Source of the DNA: Frankiales bacterium
Lineage (GTDB): Bacteria; Actinomycetota; Actinomycetes; Mycobacteriales; SCTD01
NCBI GenBank assembly: GCA_025464695.1
Contig: JAODNQ010000152.1
Location: 1-64,000, forward strand
Length of the DNA stretch: 64,000 nucleotides
Reading direction: 5' to 3'
Below the pieces are notes generated by a model. It was not told the DNA's origin. It was given only the letters and a program-made list of their open reading frames with translations, and ran no database searches. A program made the position numbers and the translations under genes. Of this stretch, positions 1-8,095 are shown piece after piece (positions within the stretch are counted from its first letter, which is position 1; every line of letters starts with the position of its first letter).

Positions 1-2
1 CG

Positions 3-494
3 ACGCGCACCGGCACGGTCGGCCGCTCCTACGACGGCCCCGCCAACGACACCCCGTTCGCCGTCGCCATCTCCCTGTTCGCCACGAACCTCATGTGGAC
101 GACGTCGGAGATCCTGTTCTCCGGCACGCTGCAGAAGCACCCGAACCTCAAGGTCCTGCTGTCCGAGGGCGGGATCGGCTGGATCCCCTACGTGCTCGAG
201 CGCTGCGACGCGACCTGGGAGAAGCACCGCTGGTACCAGGACATCAGCCGTGAGGACCGGCCCTCGGACCTGTTCAAGAAGCACTTCTGGGGCTGCTTCA
301 TCGACGACGTCCACGGCCTGAACAACCGCTACGAGATCGGCGTCGACCGGATGCTGCTCGAGATCGACTACCCGCACTCGGACTCCAACTGGCCGAACAG
401 CCGCAAGCGCGCCGCGGAGGTCCTCGCCGACATCCCGGACGAGGAGGCCCACATGATCTGCGAGCTCAACGCCCGCAAGGTGCTGCGCTTCTAG
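3..494 (+). CDS. Amidohydrolase family 2 protein, 3' part (5' end outside window)
   Basis: The open frame runs in from the left edge and ends with TAG at 492-494, so only the C-terminal 163 or so residues are visible. The fragment has the look of the COG2159 amidohydrolase TIM barrel: LLSEGGIGWIPYVLER in the middle and a late acidic segment EIDYPHSDSNWP that resembles the metal-site Asp strand of the ACMSD-like branch. Members hydrolyse or decarboxylate cyclic or aromatic acids using a bound metal. The neighbouring SDR, P450 and CoA-ligating genes suggest a catabolic pathway, but the substrate is not readable. The N-terminal metal-binding motif lies outside the window. Confidence 0.8.
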   Translation, partial: TRTGTVGRSYDGPANDTPFAVAISLFATNLMWTTSEILFSGTLQKHPNLKVLLSEGGIGWIPYVLERCDATWEKHRWYQDISREDRPSDLFKKHFWGCFIDDVHGLNNRYEIGVDRMLLEIDYPHSDSNWPNSRKRAAEVLADIPDEEAHMICELNARKVLRF

Positions 495-509
495 TCGCCC
501 CCTGTACGC

Positions 510-543
510 CGACGGCCCGCCAGCTCCAGCAGGCGGGCCGTCG
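510..543. terminator. Bidirectional hairpin terminator between convergent genes
   Basis: Perfect 12-base inverted repeat CGACGGCCCGCC / GGCGGGCCGTCG with a 10-base loop, placed between the stop of the amidohydrolase (plus) and the stop of the SDR (minus). There is no T tract, as is usual for high-GC actinobacterial hairpins. Confidence 0.75.
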
Positions 544-564
544 TGCGTCCGGGGTCGGGCGAGG

Positions 565-1320
565 TCAGCGGTTGACCATGCCGCCGTCGACGAGCAGGTC
601 CGCGCCGGTGATCCAGGAGGCGTCGTCGGAGGCGAAGAACAGCGCCGCCTTGACGACGTCCTCGGGCTGGCCGAGGCGCTTGACCTTGAGCGGCGCGAGC
701 ATGGCCTCGGTCATGCCGGGGGCCGCGAAGATGTCCTTGGTCCCCGGCGTCTCCACCGGCCCGGGGCTGAGGCTGACCGCCCGGATGCCGAGCGGGCCGC
801 CGGCGTCGGCCAGGCAGTGGGTCATGGCGATGACGGCCGCCTTCGTCGTCGTGTGCGCGATGCCGCTGTCGGCACCGCCGTGGCCGGCGACCGACGCGGT
901 GTTGAGCACGACGCCGCCCCGCTCGGAGAGGTAGGGCCAGGCCGCCTTGGTGACGTAGAAGACCAGGTCGATCTCGTTGCGCATCGTGAACTGCCAGTCC
1001 TCGATGCTCAGCTGGGCGATCCCCCCGAACCGGCACGCGGACGCGTTGTTGTACAGGACGTCGATGCGCCCGTAGGCGGCGTACGCGGCGTCGACCCAGG
1101 CCGCCGCGGCGGTCGGGTCGCCGAGGTCGACGGGCGCCATGGCCGTCATCTCACCCCCGGCCGCGCGGACCATGTCGACGGTCTCCGCGCTGCCGTCCTC
1201 CTTCACGTCGCAGCCCACGACCTTCGCGCCCTCGGCCGCGAACGCGAGCGCTGCCGCCCGGCCCTGCCCGCCCCCGGTCCCGGTGATGACGACGACCTTG
1301 CCCTCGAACCTGCCTGCCAT
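565..1320 (-). CDS. SDR family oxidoreductase with His at the catalytic Tyr position
   Basis: A 251-residue classical-length short-chain dehydrogenase, expected to use NAD(P)(H) on an alcohol or ketone. The Rossmann glycine motif TGTGGGQG is at residues 13-20, NNA at 91-93 and the catalytic Ser at about 143. The position normally held by Tyr in YxxxK is His156 (HTTTK, Lys160). ATG at 1320 is preceded by GAGAGG. A separate hairpin lies between it and the upstream P450 gene, so it may be transcribed alone. Lack of the extra loop typical of mycofactocin-dependent SDRs argues against that subclass. The substrate is unknown. Confidence 0.85.
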   Translation of the reverse strand: MAGRFEGKVVVITGTGGGQGRAAALAFAAEGAKVVGCDVKEDGSAETVDMVRAAGGEMTAMAPVDLGDPTAAAAWVDAAYAAYGRIDVLYNNASACRFGGIAQLSIEDWQFTMRNEIDLVFYVTKAAWPYLSERGGVVLNTASVAGHGGADSGIAHTTTKAAVIAMTHCLADAGGPLGIRAVSLSPGPVETPGTKDIFAAPGMTEAMLAPLKVKRLGQPEDVVKAALFFASDDASWITGADLLVDGGMVNR

Positions 1321-1392
1321 GGAGTGCCTCTCGTACGGCCCGGACGGTCCCGGGCTCGGGTCGGTGGGGCCGGAGGACCGGCCGGACGGCGA

Positions 1393-1422
1393 AGGGCCCG
1401 GGACGGCGTCGTCCCGGGCCCT
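1393..1422 (-). terminator. Hairpin terminator downstream of the P450 gene
   Basis: Perfect 13-base arms AGGGCCCGGGACG / CGTCCCGGGCCCT with a 4-base loop, located between the P450 stop at 1446 and the start of the next minus-strand gene at 1320. Confidence 0.75.
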
Positions 1423-1445
1423 CGCGTGCGCTGCGTGCGGGTCGG

Positions 1446-2753
1446 TCAGCCCCAGACCACGGGCAGGGCGACGGGCTGGCGCAGGTTGATGCCGCGGATC
1501 TCGAGCGGACCGGCGTCGGGGTCGGCGCGCAGGCCGGGCAGCTCGTCGAGCAGCGCGTTGAGGGCGCTGGCCATCTCGAGCTTCGCCAGGTTCATGCCCA
1601 TGCAGGTGTGCGGCCCGTAGCCGAACGACAGGTTGGGCTTGGCCATGGAGCGGCGGATGTCGAAGGTCTCGGCGTCGGCCCAGATCTCGGGGTCGCGCAT
1701 CGCCGCGCCCTTGACCATCGTGATGCCGGTGCCGGCCGGGATGACCGTCCCGCGGACCTCGACGTCGCGGGTGGTGAGACGGGCCGCGGTGACCGACACG
1801 GGCTCGAAGCGGGTCGACTCCGTGACGGCCTTCATGACGAGGGAGCGGTCGGCCCGGACCTCGTCGAGGACCTCGGGGCGGGTCAGCAGGCAGACCATGA
1901 GGTTGCCGAACGAGCGCGTGGTGGTCTCAGCCGCGGCCGGCAGCAGGGAGCGGGTGAAGACGGCGACCTCGTCGTCGGTGAGGCTCTGCCCGTCGACCTC
2001 GGTGCGGATCAGGTGGGAGATCAGGTTGTTGCCCGTCGCCCCCTCCGCGCGGCGCTGCTGGACGATCGGCAGCAGGTCGTCGTACAGGTCGCGGACGGCC
2101 TGCACGGCGCGGGCCTTGCGCTGCTGGGCCTTCTCGGCCTGCGAGGGGTCGGTGCTGCCGAAGCCCAGCAGGATGGTCAGGGCGTTCGCCTGGAAGCGGT
2201 CGAACGCGTCCTCGTCGTCCAGCGGGAAGCCGATGATCTCGTAGATGATCCGGACCGGGAACTGCACCGCGAACTCGGTGAGGTCGAGCTTCGACCCGGA
2301 CTGCTTGAGCTCGCGCACCATGCTGCGCACCACCGGCTCGACGATCTCGGCGGTCCAGACGGCGAAGTTCTCGCGCCCGAGGCCGGGCATCATCAGGTTG
2401 CGCAGGCGGGTGTGCTCCTCGCCCTCGAGCCCGGTCAGCACCTTCCCGACCAGCGGGCGGAAGGCCTCACCGATGATCTCGCTGCTGAACGTCTCGGTGT
2501 CCTTGAGGGCCGCCAGGCAGTCGTCGTAGCGGAAGAGGGACACGACGGGGCGCTTGCCGTCGAAGCCGCCCGCCATCGACGGCGTGCCGAACTCGGCGAG
2601 GACGTCGCCCTGCATCAGCGGCGACTCGACCCGGCGCTGCGCGAACATCGGGTAGGGGTCGGCCACCTTGCCGGAGGCGAACACCTCCGAGATCTCCTGC
2701 ATCAGCTCGGAGGCGGTCGGACGGGCGGAGGGGGACTCCGGGGCGATCGTCAC
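1446..2753 (-). CDS. Cytochrome P450
   Basis: A 435-residue soluble bacterial P450, monooxygenating an unknown substrate with electrons from a ferredoxin that is not encoded nearby. The heme-binding loop FGYGPHTCMG carries the thiolate Cys at residue 384. The K-helix ExxR is ESTR, and the I-helix oxygen-activation motif reads AAAETTT. The start ATG overlaps the stop of the upstream SDR by ATGA, so the two are co-transcribed with GST, VOC and CMD-like genes farther upstream. Such P450 + SDR + CoA-pathway blocks are common in actinobacterial terpenoid, steroid or aromatic catabolism; this assignment is inference. Confidence 0.93.
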   Translation of the reverse strand: MTIAPESPSARPTASELMQEISEVFASGKVADPYPMFAQRRVESPLMQGDVLAEFGTPSMAGGFDGKRPVVSLFRYDDCLAALKDTETFSSEIIGEAFRPLVGKVLTGLEGEEHTRLRNLMMPGLGRENFAVWTAEIVEPVVRSMVRELKQSGSKLDLTEFAVQFPVRIIYEIIGFPLDDEDAFDRFQANALTILLGFGSTDPSQAEKAQQRKARAVQAVRDLYDDLLPIVQQRRAEGATGNNLISHLIRTEVDGQSLTDDEVAVFTRSLLPAAAETTTRSFGNLMVCLLTRPEVLDEVRADRSLVMKAVTESTRFEPVSVTAARLTTRDVEVRGTVIPAGTGITMVKGAAMRDPEIWADAETFDIRRSMAKPNLSFGYGPHTCMGMNLAKLEMASALNALLDELPGLRADPDAGPLEIRGINLRQPVALPVVWG

Positions 2754-3577
2754 GAGGCGGTGTCCTTCTTGGTGACCCAGCCGGCCTGCATCGCCCGCAT
2801 GGGCGCCACGGTGGGGAGGTGGGCGGTGATGCCGCCGTCGACCGACAGCACCTGTCCGGTGATGTAGCCGGCGAGGTCGGAGGCCAGGAAGACGACGGCG
2901 TTGGAGATGTCGCGCGGGACCCCGAGGCGGGGTACCGAGCAGTTGTCGACGAACATGTCGCGGAAGGCCTCGGGGAAGGCGGCCAGGTGCTCCTCGGCCA
3001 CGATCAGGCCCGGCGCGACGGCGTTGCAGCGCACGCCCTGGGGGCCGTACTGGGTGGCGAGGTCGCGGGTCAGGGAGTTGAGCGCCGCCTTGCCCGCGGC
3101 GTAGGCGGTGTTCGCGAGGTCGCCCGCCAGCGACTGGCCGGACGAGATGTTGATGATCGACCCGCCGCCGTTCTGCACCATGAGCGGGACGATGTGCTTC
3201 GCGAGGAGCATCGGGCCGGTGACGTTGATGGCGTAGGACCGCTGCCAGAGGGCGAGGTCCATCGAGACGACGTCGCGGTCCGAGCTGGCGAGGCCCGTGG
3301 CGCCCGCGTTGTTGTCCAGGACGTCGATGCGGCCGAACCGCTCGACGGCCGCCTGCACCAGGGCCTGCACGCCGGCCTCGTCGGTGATGTCGGTGACGAC
3401 GCTGGCGACGTCGTAGCCCTTGTCGCGCAGCCCGGTGGTCACCTCCTCGAGCCGCTCCGCCGCGACGTCCGTCAGGACCACCCGCGCGCCCGCTTCCGCA
3501 AGCGCGAGGCTCGTGTCGGAGCCGATGCCCCCTGCCGCTCCCGTGACGAGGGCGACCTTCCCGTCGAGCAGTCCCAC
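2750..3577 (-). CDS. SDR family oxidoreductase
   Basis: Short-chain dehydrogenase of 275 residues when started at GTG 3577, which has GGAGA a few bases upstream and places MGLLDGKVALVTG at the N-terminus. A longer frame to 3670 exists but adds a non-homologous tail. Motifs: TGAAGGIG for NAD(P), NNAG, ISS for the catalytic Ser and YAAGK for Tyr/Lys. It strongly resembles the SDR at 5401-6206, sharing the unusual ISSGxSLAG and TAYxxxKAALNSLTRD stretches. The stop overlaps the P450 start by four bases. Likely acts on the hydroxylated product of the P450, as inference. Confidence 0.88.
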   Translation of the reverse strand: MGLLDGKVALVTGAAGGIGSDTSLALAEAGARVVLTDVAAERLEEVTTGLRDKGYDVASVVTDITDEAGVQALVQAAVERFGRIDVLDNNAGATGLASSDRDVVSMDLALWQRSYAINVTGPMLLAKHIVPLMVQNGGGSIINISSGQSLAGDLANTAYAAGKAALNSLTRDLATQYGPQGVRCNAVAPGLIVAEEHLAAFPEAFRDMFVDNCSVPRLGVPRDISNAVVFLASDLAGYITGQVLSVDGGITAHLPTVAPMRAMQAGWVTKKDTAS

Positions 3578-3635
3578 GACGTCTCCGATGCGCAGTTGTG
3601 GATCGAGGCTGTTGAACAGACAGGACGGATACTGC

Positions 3636-4241
3636 TCAGGTCGCACTGTCCTTGTCAACGGCGTCCGCACTGCGCGCTGCGGCTCGGCGACGGGCCGGCC
3701 GGTCCCCGCGCGCCAGGTAGGCGTCGCGTGCGGGGCTCGGCGGCAGCAGCGGCCGGGCCTGCTCGAGCAGGCCGAGGAACAGCACGTCGACCGCGCTGAA
3801 CCGCTCGCCCAGCAGGTACGGGTGCGCGCTCAGCGCCTCGTCGACCCGCTCCAGCATCGACGCCGACAGCCCGCGCATCGCGGGGTCGCCCTCCAGCCAG
3901 CCCTTGGCCTGCATGTACACCAGCGGCTCGGCCACCCCGACCTGGAAGAACAGCCAGGTCAGGTAGTCGCCGCGACCCGGGGCTCCCGCTGCCGGGCCCA
4001 GCCCCGCCCCCGGGTGCAGGTCGGTCAGGTGGAGCACGATCGCCCCCGACTCGGTGACGAGCTCGCCGTCGGCCACGAGCGCAGGCGCGTAGCCGTGGGG
4101 GTGCGGGTTGCGGGGGTCGGTCCGCCCCTCGGCGTCCGGCGCCGGCGCCACCACGACGACCTCGTAGTCGGCCTCGAGCTCCTCCAGCAGCCAGAGCACG
4201 CGCTCGGAGGCAGAACCGGGGGCGTGGAAGAGGGTCAGCAC
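3636..4241 (-). CDS. Glutathione S-transferase-like protein
   Basis: A 201-residue protein with a thioredoxin-fold N-terminus (MLTLFHAPGSASERVLWLLEEL) and the TESGAIVLHL segment that contacts the thiol gamma-glutamyl moiety in GSTs, followed by an all-helical C-terminal domain. Most actinobacteria lack glutathione, so the thiol partner, if any, is unclear. The start is GTG 4241, one base after the stop of the VOC gene, so translation is coupled. The last 20 or so residues are low-complexity basic. Confidence 0.78.
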   Translation of the reverse strand: MLTLFHAPGSASERVLWLLEELEADYEVVVVAPAPDAEGRTDPRNPHPHGYAPALVADGELVTESGAIVLHLTDLHPGAGLGPAAGAPGRGDYLTWLFFQVGVAEPLVYMQAKGWLEGDPAMRGLSASMLERVDEALSAHPYLLGERFSAVDVLFLGLLEQARPLLPPSPARDAYLARGDRPARRRAAARSADAVDKDSAT

Positions 4242-4242
4242 G

Positions 4243-4695
4243 TCAGGCCTCCGGGCTCTGGGCCGGTGCGGGCTCGGGACGGCTGCTCCGCTTGCACCGG
4301 CAGGTCCCGGTCTGGTGGAGCTCGAGCATGTTGCCGTGGGGGTCGTACAGGAAGAGCTGCTGCTGCTCGGCCCGGCCCGCCCGCCAGTGCTCGACCCCCA
4401 GGCGCTCCAGCTCGGCCTTCGCCTCCTGCACGTCCGGGACGCCGAGCGCGATGTGGCGGGTGAAGGGGTCGCGGTCCGGCTGGCGCGCGTACTGCGACAC
4501 GCCCTCGACGCCGAACACGTGGACCTGCGCGTCGCCGGCGGTGTCCAGCCACACGCCCGGCACGCCGGGGATCTGCCGGGTCCCCGGGTCGGGCGTGAGC
4601 CCCAGGACGTCGGTGTAGAAGGCGAGCGTCTCAGGGACGGCGTCGGGGTGCATGCGCACGGCCACGTGGTGCAGCTCCAGCCCGCTCAGCGCCAC
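4243..4695 (-). CDS. VOC / glyoxalase-like metalloprotein
   Basis: About 150 residues with the paired beta-alpha-beta-beta-beta modules of the vicinal oxygen chelate fold: LHHVAVRMHP near the start, FTRHIALGVPDV in the middle and YDPHGNMLELHQ near the end, which supply the usual His/Glu metal ligands. GTG 4695 is chosen because it follows the CMD-like stop by one base and begins directly at the first strand; an upstream start would lie inside the previous gene. The C-terminal tail contains CRCK. The function could be isomerase, dioxygenase or lyase. Confidence 0.8.
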   Translation of the reverse strand: MALSGLELHHVAVRMHPDAVPETLAFYTDVLGLTPDPGTRQIPGVPGVWLDTAGDAQVHVFGVEGVSQYARQPDRDPFTRHIALGVPDVQEAKAELERLGVEHWRAGRAEQQQLFLYDPHGNMLELHQTGTCRCKRSSRPEPAPAQSPEA

Positions 4696-4696
4696 G

Positions 4697-5314
4697 TCAG
4701 GGACCCGCCGTCCGGGACGACGCCAGCGCACCGGCAGGGCCCTCGGGCAGCGGCACGGCCGGCACGCGCGCGTGGTGCGGCTCGAGCGGGATGCGGAGGG
4801 CGAGGACGGTGCGGGCGACGCAGGCGTACCAGCCGACGGTGACGACGACCTCCACCGCCTCCCGGTCCCCCAGGTGCTGCTCCACGGCGGCCCAGGTCGC
4901 GTCGGTGGCGTCGCCGTCCACGGTGACCTCGTCGACGAGCTGCAGCACCGCCCGCTCCGCGTCGTCGAACTCCTTGCTCGCGCGCCAGTCGGCCAGCGCC
5001 TCGACCTGCTCCGGCCGAGCGCCGGCGCGCAGCGCCATCCGGTGGTGGCTGCGCCAGACGTAGTCGCACCGGCACAGCTGGGCGACGCGGAGCACGGCGA
5101 GCTCGCCCAGCCCGCGGTCGGCCGCCACCTCCTTGCGCAGGGTCCAGCCGATGCCGATCCAGGCGTCGAGGACCGCGGGCGCGTTGCCGAGCGCCCGGTA
5201 GAGGACGGGCACGCCGCCGGCCTCGGCCCGCACCCGGGCGAAGGTCGCCGCCACGGGCCCGTCGTCGGCGTCGTCGAGCAGGGCGACCCGGGCGGGAGAG
5301 GGGTCGGGGGGCAT
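4697..5314 (-). CDS. Carboxymuconolactone decarboxylase family protein
   Basis: A 205-residue protein of the CMD/AhpD-like helical family. LCRCDYVWRSHHRMALRAG matches the conserved helix carrying Cys and His residues, although the usual CxxC of peroxidase members is CRC followed by YVWRSH. ATG 5314 is preferred; a GTG six bases earlier is possible. It is the first gene of the minus-strand run CMD-VOC-GST-SDR-P450 and is divergent from the SDR at 5401. The 86-base gap carries the palindrome at 5360-5373. Peroxidase or decarboxylase activity is not decided by sequence. Confidence 0.82.
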   Translation of the reverse strand: MPPDPSPARVALLDDADDGPVAATFARVRAEAGGVPVLYRALGNAPAVLDAWIGIGWTLRKEVAADRGLGELAVLRVAQLCRCDYVWRSHHRMALRAGARPEQVEALADWRASKEFDDAERAVLQLVDEVTVDGDATDATWAAVEQHLGDREAVEVVVTVGWYACVARTVLALRIPLEPHHARVPAVPLPEGPAGALASSRTAGP

Positions 5315-5359
5315 GCGCACCTGCCAGGGCTCGTCGGACGGAAGAGACAAAGTCTGGCT

Positions 5360-5373
5360 GGACTGTAACGTCC
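5360..5373. promoter_or_regulatory. Candidate TetR-type operator GGACTGTAACGTCC
   Basis: Fourteen-base imperfect palindrome in the divergent CMD/SDR promoter gap. It matches the sequence GGACTGTACGGTCC at 19203-19216 in 12 of 14 positions. Confidence 0.4.
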
Positions 5374-5400
5374 GGGTCCACCGTCCTGGAGGAGCTCCGA

Positions 5401-6206
5401 TGACCCGCTCGACCACCGACCTGACCGGACGTGTGGCTGTGCTGACCGGAGCCGCCGGCGGGCTCGGGGCGGTCACCGCGCGCGTGCTGGCCGAGGCCGG
5501 CGCCACCGTGGTGCTGGCCGACGTGTCCGCCGACCGCCTGCAGGTGGTCGCCGACCGGCTGCACGCCGACGGGTTCGCCGTGCGGCCGCACGTGGTCGAC
5601 CTGGTCGACGAGCGGCAGGTCGTCGAGCTGGTCGCGGCCACCGTGCGCGAGCACGGGCGGCTCGACGTGCTGGTGAACATGGCGGCGGCGACGCACCTGG
5701 CGCTGCAGGACCCGGCGCTCGGCGAGCTCTCGGCGGAGCTGTGGGACGCGACGCTGGCGGTCAACGCCCGAGGCCCGATGCTGCTGACCCGGCACGCCCT
5801 CCCCCACCTGCTGGCGAGCGACAGCGGCTCCGTCGTGAACATCTCGTCCGGGCTGTCGCTGGCGGGAGAGGTCGCCCAGACCGCCTACTCCGCGTCCAAG
5901 GCGGCGCTGAACTCGCTCACCCGGGACACCGCGGCCCAGTACGGCGACCGCGGTCTGCGCTGCAACGCGATCGCTGTGGGGATGGTGGCCACCGAGGTCA
6001 ACACGATGTCGTCCGCGGTGAAGGACCTCGTCGCCTCGCACACCCTGCTGGGCCGGCTCGGCCGCGCCGAGGAGGTCGCGCAGGTGGTCCTGTTCCTGGC
6101 CAGCGACCAGAGCTCGTACGTGACGGGCCAGGTCCTGTGCGTGGACGGCGGCATCCTCGCGGCGCTGCCCACGGTCCGCGACCTCAAGGCGCTGCTGCGC
6201 GGCTGA
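5401..6206 (+). CDS. SDR family oxidoreductase
   Basis: A 268-residue short-chain dehydrogenase. ATG 5401 sits behind GGAGGAGCTCCG, a strong ribosome site. It has TGAAGGLG for cofactor binding, MAAA where NNAG normally stands, ISS and YSASK with the catalytic Ser, Tyr and Lys. It is a close paralogue of the SDR at 2750-3577, including the C-terminal extension ending LPTVRDLKAL (LPTVAPMRAM in the paralogue). It is divergent from the CMD-led operon and ends three bases before the convergent aldo/keto reductase stop. Confidence 0.88.
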
Positions 6207-6209
6207 CGG

Positions 6210-7307
6210 TCAGCGGCGGTCGCGGTCGTAGTAGCCGTCGACCTTGTCGACGGTCCCTCCGCCGATGCGTGCCTGGATCGAGCGCAGGAACCCGTAGGGG
6301 ACGACGCGCGGCGGGGCGCTGGCCTCGTCGAGACGCGCCAGCAGCTCCGGTGGCAGCACGAGCTCCAGCGCCCCGAGCGTGTCCTGCAGCTGGTCGGCGC
6401 GGCGGGCGCCCAGGAGCACCGTGCCGACGGCCGGCCGCTGCAGCACCCACTGGACCGCCACCTGCGCCGACGACGCACCGACCTCCCGGGCGACCTCCTC
6501 CAGCGCGGCGATCACGCGCCACGTCCGCTCGTTCCGCTTGTCGGTGGCGGGGTTGGCGTGCGCCGCCGTGGCGCGGAGCCGCCCCTCGGGCAGCTCCGTC
6601 CCGGTCGGGTCGGCCGCCACCGCGGCGTACCGGCCCGACAGCAGCCCGTTGGCGAGCGGCCCCCACGTCATGAGGCCCATGCCCAGCTCCTGGCACAGCG
6701 CCGGGAACTCGAGCTCGATCCCGCGCTCGGCCAGCGAGTACTCCAGCTGCAGGGCGACCAGCGGCTCCCAGCCGCGCCACTCGGCCAGCGTCTGCGCGCG
6801 GGCGGCGTACCAGGCGGGGACGTCGGAGAAGGCGACGTGGCGGACCTTCCCGGCGGTCACGAGGTCGTCCAGCCCGCGCATCACCTCCTCCACGGGGGTG
6901 AGGCCGTCCCACGCGTGCAGCAGGTACAGGTCGACGTGGTCGCGGCCGAGCCGCCGCAGCGAGCCCTCGAGCGCCCGGAGCATCGCCTTGCGGCCGTTGC
7001 CCCCGGCGTTGGGGTCGCCGGGGCGGGCGCCCAGCGTGAACTTCGTCGACAGCACGACGTCGTCGGCGACCCCGCGCTCGGCGAGCAGGCGCCCGACCAG
7101 CCGCTCGCTCTCCCCGCCGGCGTAGACGTCGGCGGTGTCGACCAGGTTGCCCCCGGCCGCCAGGTAGGCGTCGAGGACGCGCCCGGCCTCCTGCTCGTCG
7201 CAGCCCCAGCCGGGCTGGCCGAAGGTCATCGTGCCGAGCCCGAGCCGGGACACCCGCAGACCCGACCGCCCCAGGGTGTGGAAGCGGGGGGAGGCCGCAG
7301 CGGTCAC
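6210..7307 (-). CDS. Aldo/keto reductase
   Basis: A 365-residue NADPH-type aldo/keto reductase with the complete tetrad: Asp and Tyr in DTADVY, Lys in STKF and His in LLHAWDG. The TIM-barrel start LGLGTMTFG and the late cofactor segment LLGARRADQL are intact. The length and the GWGCDEQEA insert fit the AKR11/12-like bacterial group. GTG 7307 overlaps the previous stop by GTGA. Substrate unknown; the neighbouring flavoprotein and NTF2-fold gene suggest alicyclic or steroid-like compounds, as inference. Confidence 0.9.
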   Translation of the reverse strand: MTAAASPRFHTLGRSGLRVSRLGLGTMTFGQPGWGCDEQEAGRVLDAYLAAGGNLVDTADVYAGGESERLVGRLLAERGVADDVVLSTKFTLGARPGDPNAGGNGRKAMLRALEGSLRRLGRDHVDLYLLHAWDGLTPVEEVMRGLDDLVTAGKVRHVAFSDVPAWYAARAQTLAEWRGWEPLVALQLEYSLAERGIELEFPALCQELGMGLMTWGPLANGLLSGRYAAVAADPTGTELPEGRLRATAAHANPATDKRNERTWRVIAALEEVAREVGASSAQVAVQWVLQRPAVGTVLLGARRADQLQDTLGALELVLPPELLARLDEASAPPRVVPYGFLRSIQARIGGGTVDKVDGYYDRDRR

Positions 7308-7585
7308 GGCAGGGGGCGCTCTCCGGCGCCGCCCGCCGCCGCCCGGATGGCCTCGACCTCGGCCGCGGACGCGGCGGCCGACGCGGCGTCGCCCTGGCCC
7401 GGGCGGCCGGCGTCGTAGGGGCCGGCGTCCGGGCGGGAGGCGGCACGGCGCGACGAGGTGGCCCGCCAGGCAAGCAGGCCGGCGAGACCGGCGAGCAGGA
7501 GCAGCCAGACGGGACGGACCTCGACGACGGTGCGCCGGCGGACGGTCAGGGGCAGTCCGGCGGAGGTGCTGTGGAGCTCGGGCAC
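7304..7585 (-). CDS. Small single-pass membrane protein, unknown function
   Basis: 93 residues. One hydrophobic segment, VWLLLLAGLAGLLAW, at about residues 26-40 is followed by basic residues and a long Ala/Gly/Pro-rich cytoplasmic or extracytoplasmic tail. GTG 7585 has GGAGGA five bases upstream. It lies between the NTF2-like gene and the aldo/keto reductase and overlaps the latter by four bases, so it is part of the operon. I do not recognise a family. Confidence 0.6.
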   Translation of the reverse strand: MPELHSTSAGLPLTVRRRTVVEVRPVWLLLLAGLAGLLAWRATSSRRAASRPDAGPYDAGRPGQGDAASAAASAAEVEAIRAAAGGAGERPLP

Positions 7586-7624
7586 GGGGGTCCTCCAGGA
7601 GGTGGGGGGTGGGAGTGGGGGCGG

Positions 7625-8095
7625 TCAGGGGTGCGCGAGCAGGACCTCGCCGGCCTTGGCGACGACCGGCATCGACTCGACAGGTACCCCGATCTGGAGG
7701 GCCACTGCTGCGTGGTCCCAGTACTCGCGCCAGGCGACGACGCGGTCATGCTCGTCGAGCTCGAAGACCCCGACGACGTGCACCTCGACCTGGCGCAGGT
7801 CCGACAGCATGGTCACGGTGTCGGTGCGCTCGGTGAAGACGGTGCGGCCGACGGAGGCGACCGCGTGCACGACGCAGCGGCACTCCTTGTAGCGGCCCGC
7901 CTGGCCCCGCAGCTCCTCGAGGACGGCGTCGCGGCCCCGGTGCACCGTCGCGAGCGGCACCACCGGCTGGTAGGTGGCCTCGGGCGCGAGCAGGCCGCCC
8001 ACCCGGTCGAGCACGTCCGCGATCTGCTCGGCGTGGAACAGCGCGAGCAGCTCGCGCACCACCTGCTCCTGGCTGGTCTCCTGCGTCGTGGTCAT
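7625..8095 (-). CDS. NTF2-fold (SnoaL-like) nuclear transport factor 2 family protein
   Basis: A 156-residue cone-shaped alpha+beta protein. Features typical of SnoaL/limonene-epoxide-hydrolase/ketosteroid-isomerase relatives are the N-terminal helix VVRELLALFHAEQ, the loop ATYQPVVP and late strands VVGVFELDEHDRVVAWREYWD. The ATG at 8095 overlaps the flavoprotein stop by ATGA, so the pair are translationally coupled. Members act as isomerases, cyclases, epoxide hydrolases or plain binding proteins, and the active residues cannot be assigned here. Confidence 0.78.
   Translation of the reverse strand: MTTTQETSQEQVVRELLALFHAEQIADVLDRVGGLLAPEATYQPVVPLATVHRGRDAVLEELRGQAGRYKECRCVVHAVASVGRTVFTERTDTVTMLSDLRQVEVHVVGVFELDEHDRVVAWREYWDHAAVALQIGVPVESMPVVAKAGEVLLAHP

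Noticed and set aside
3600..3660. A promoter TTGACA...CAGTAT in front of the SDR at 2750-3577
   Set aside because: The -10 match is poor and the element lies inside the end of the GST-like gene in an apparently continuous operon.
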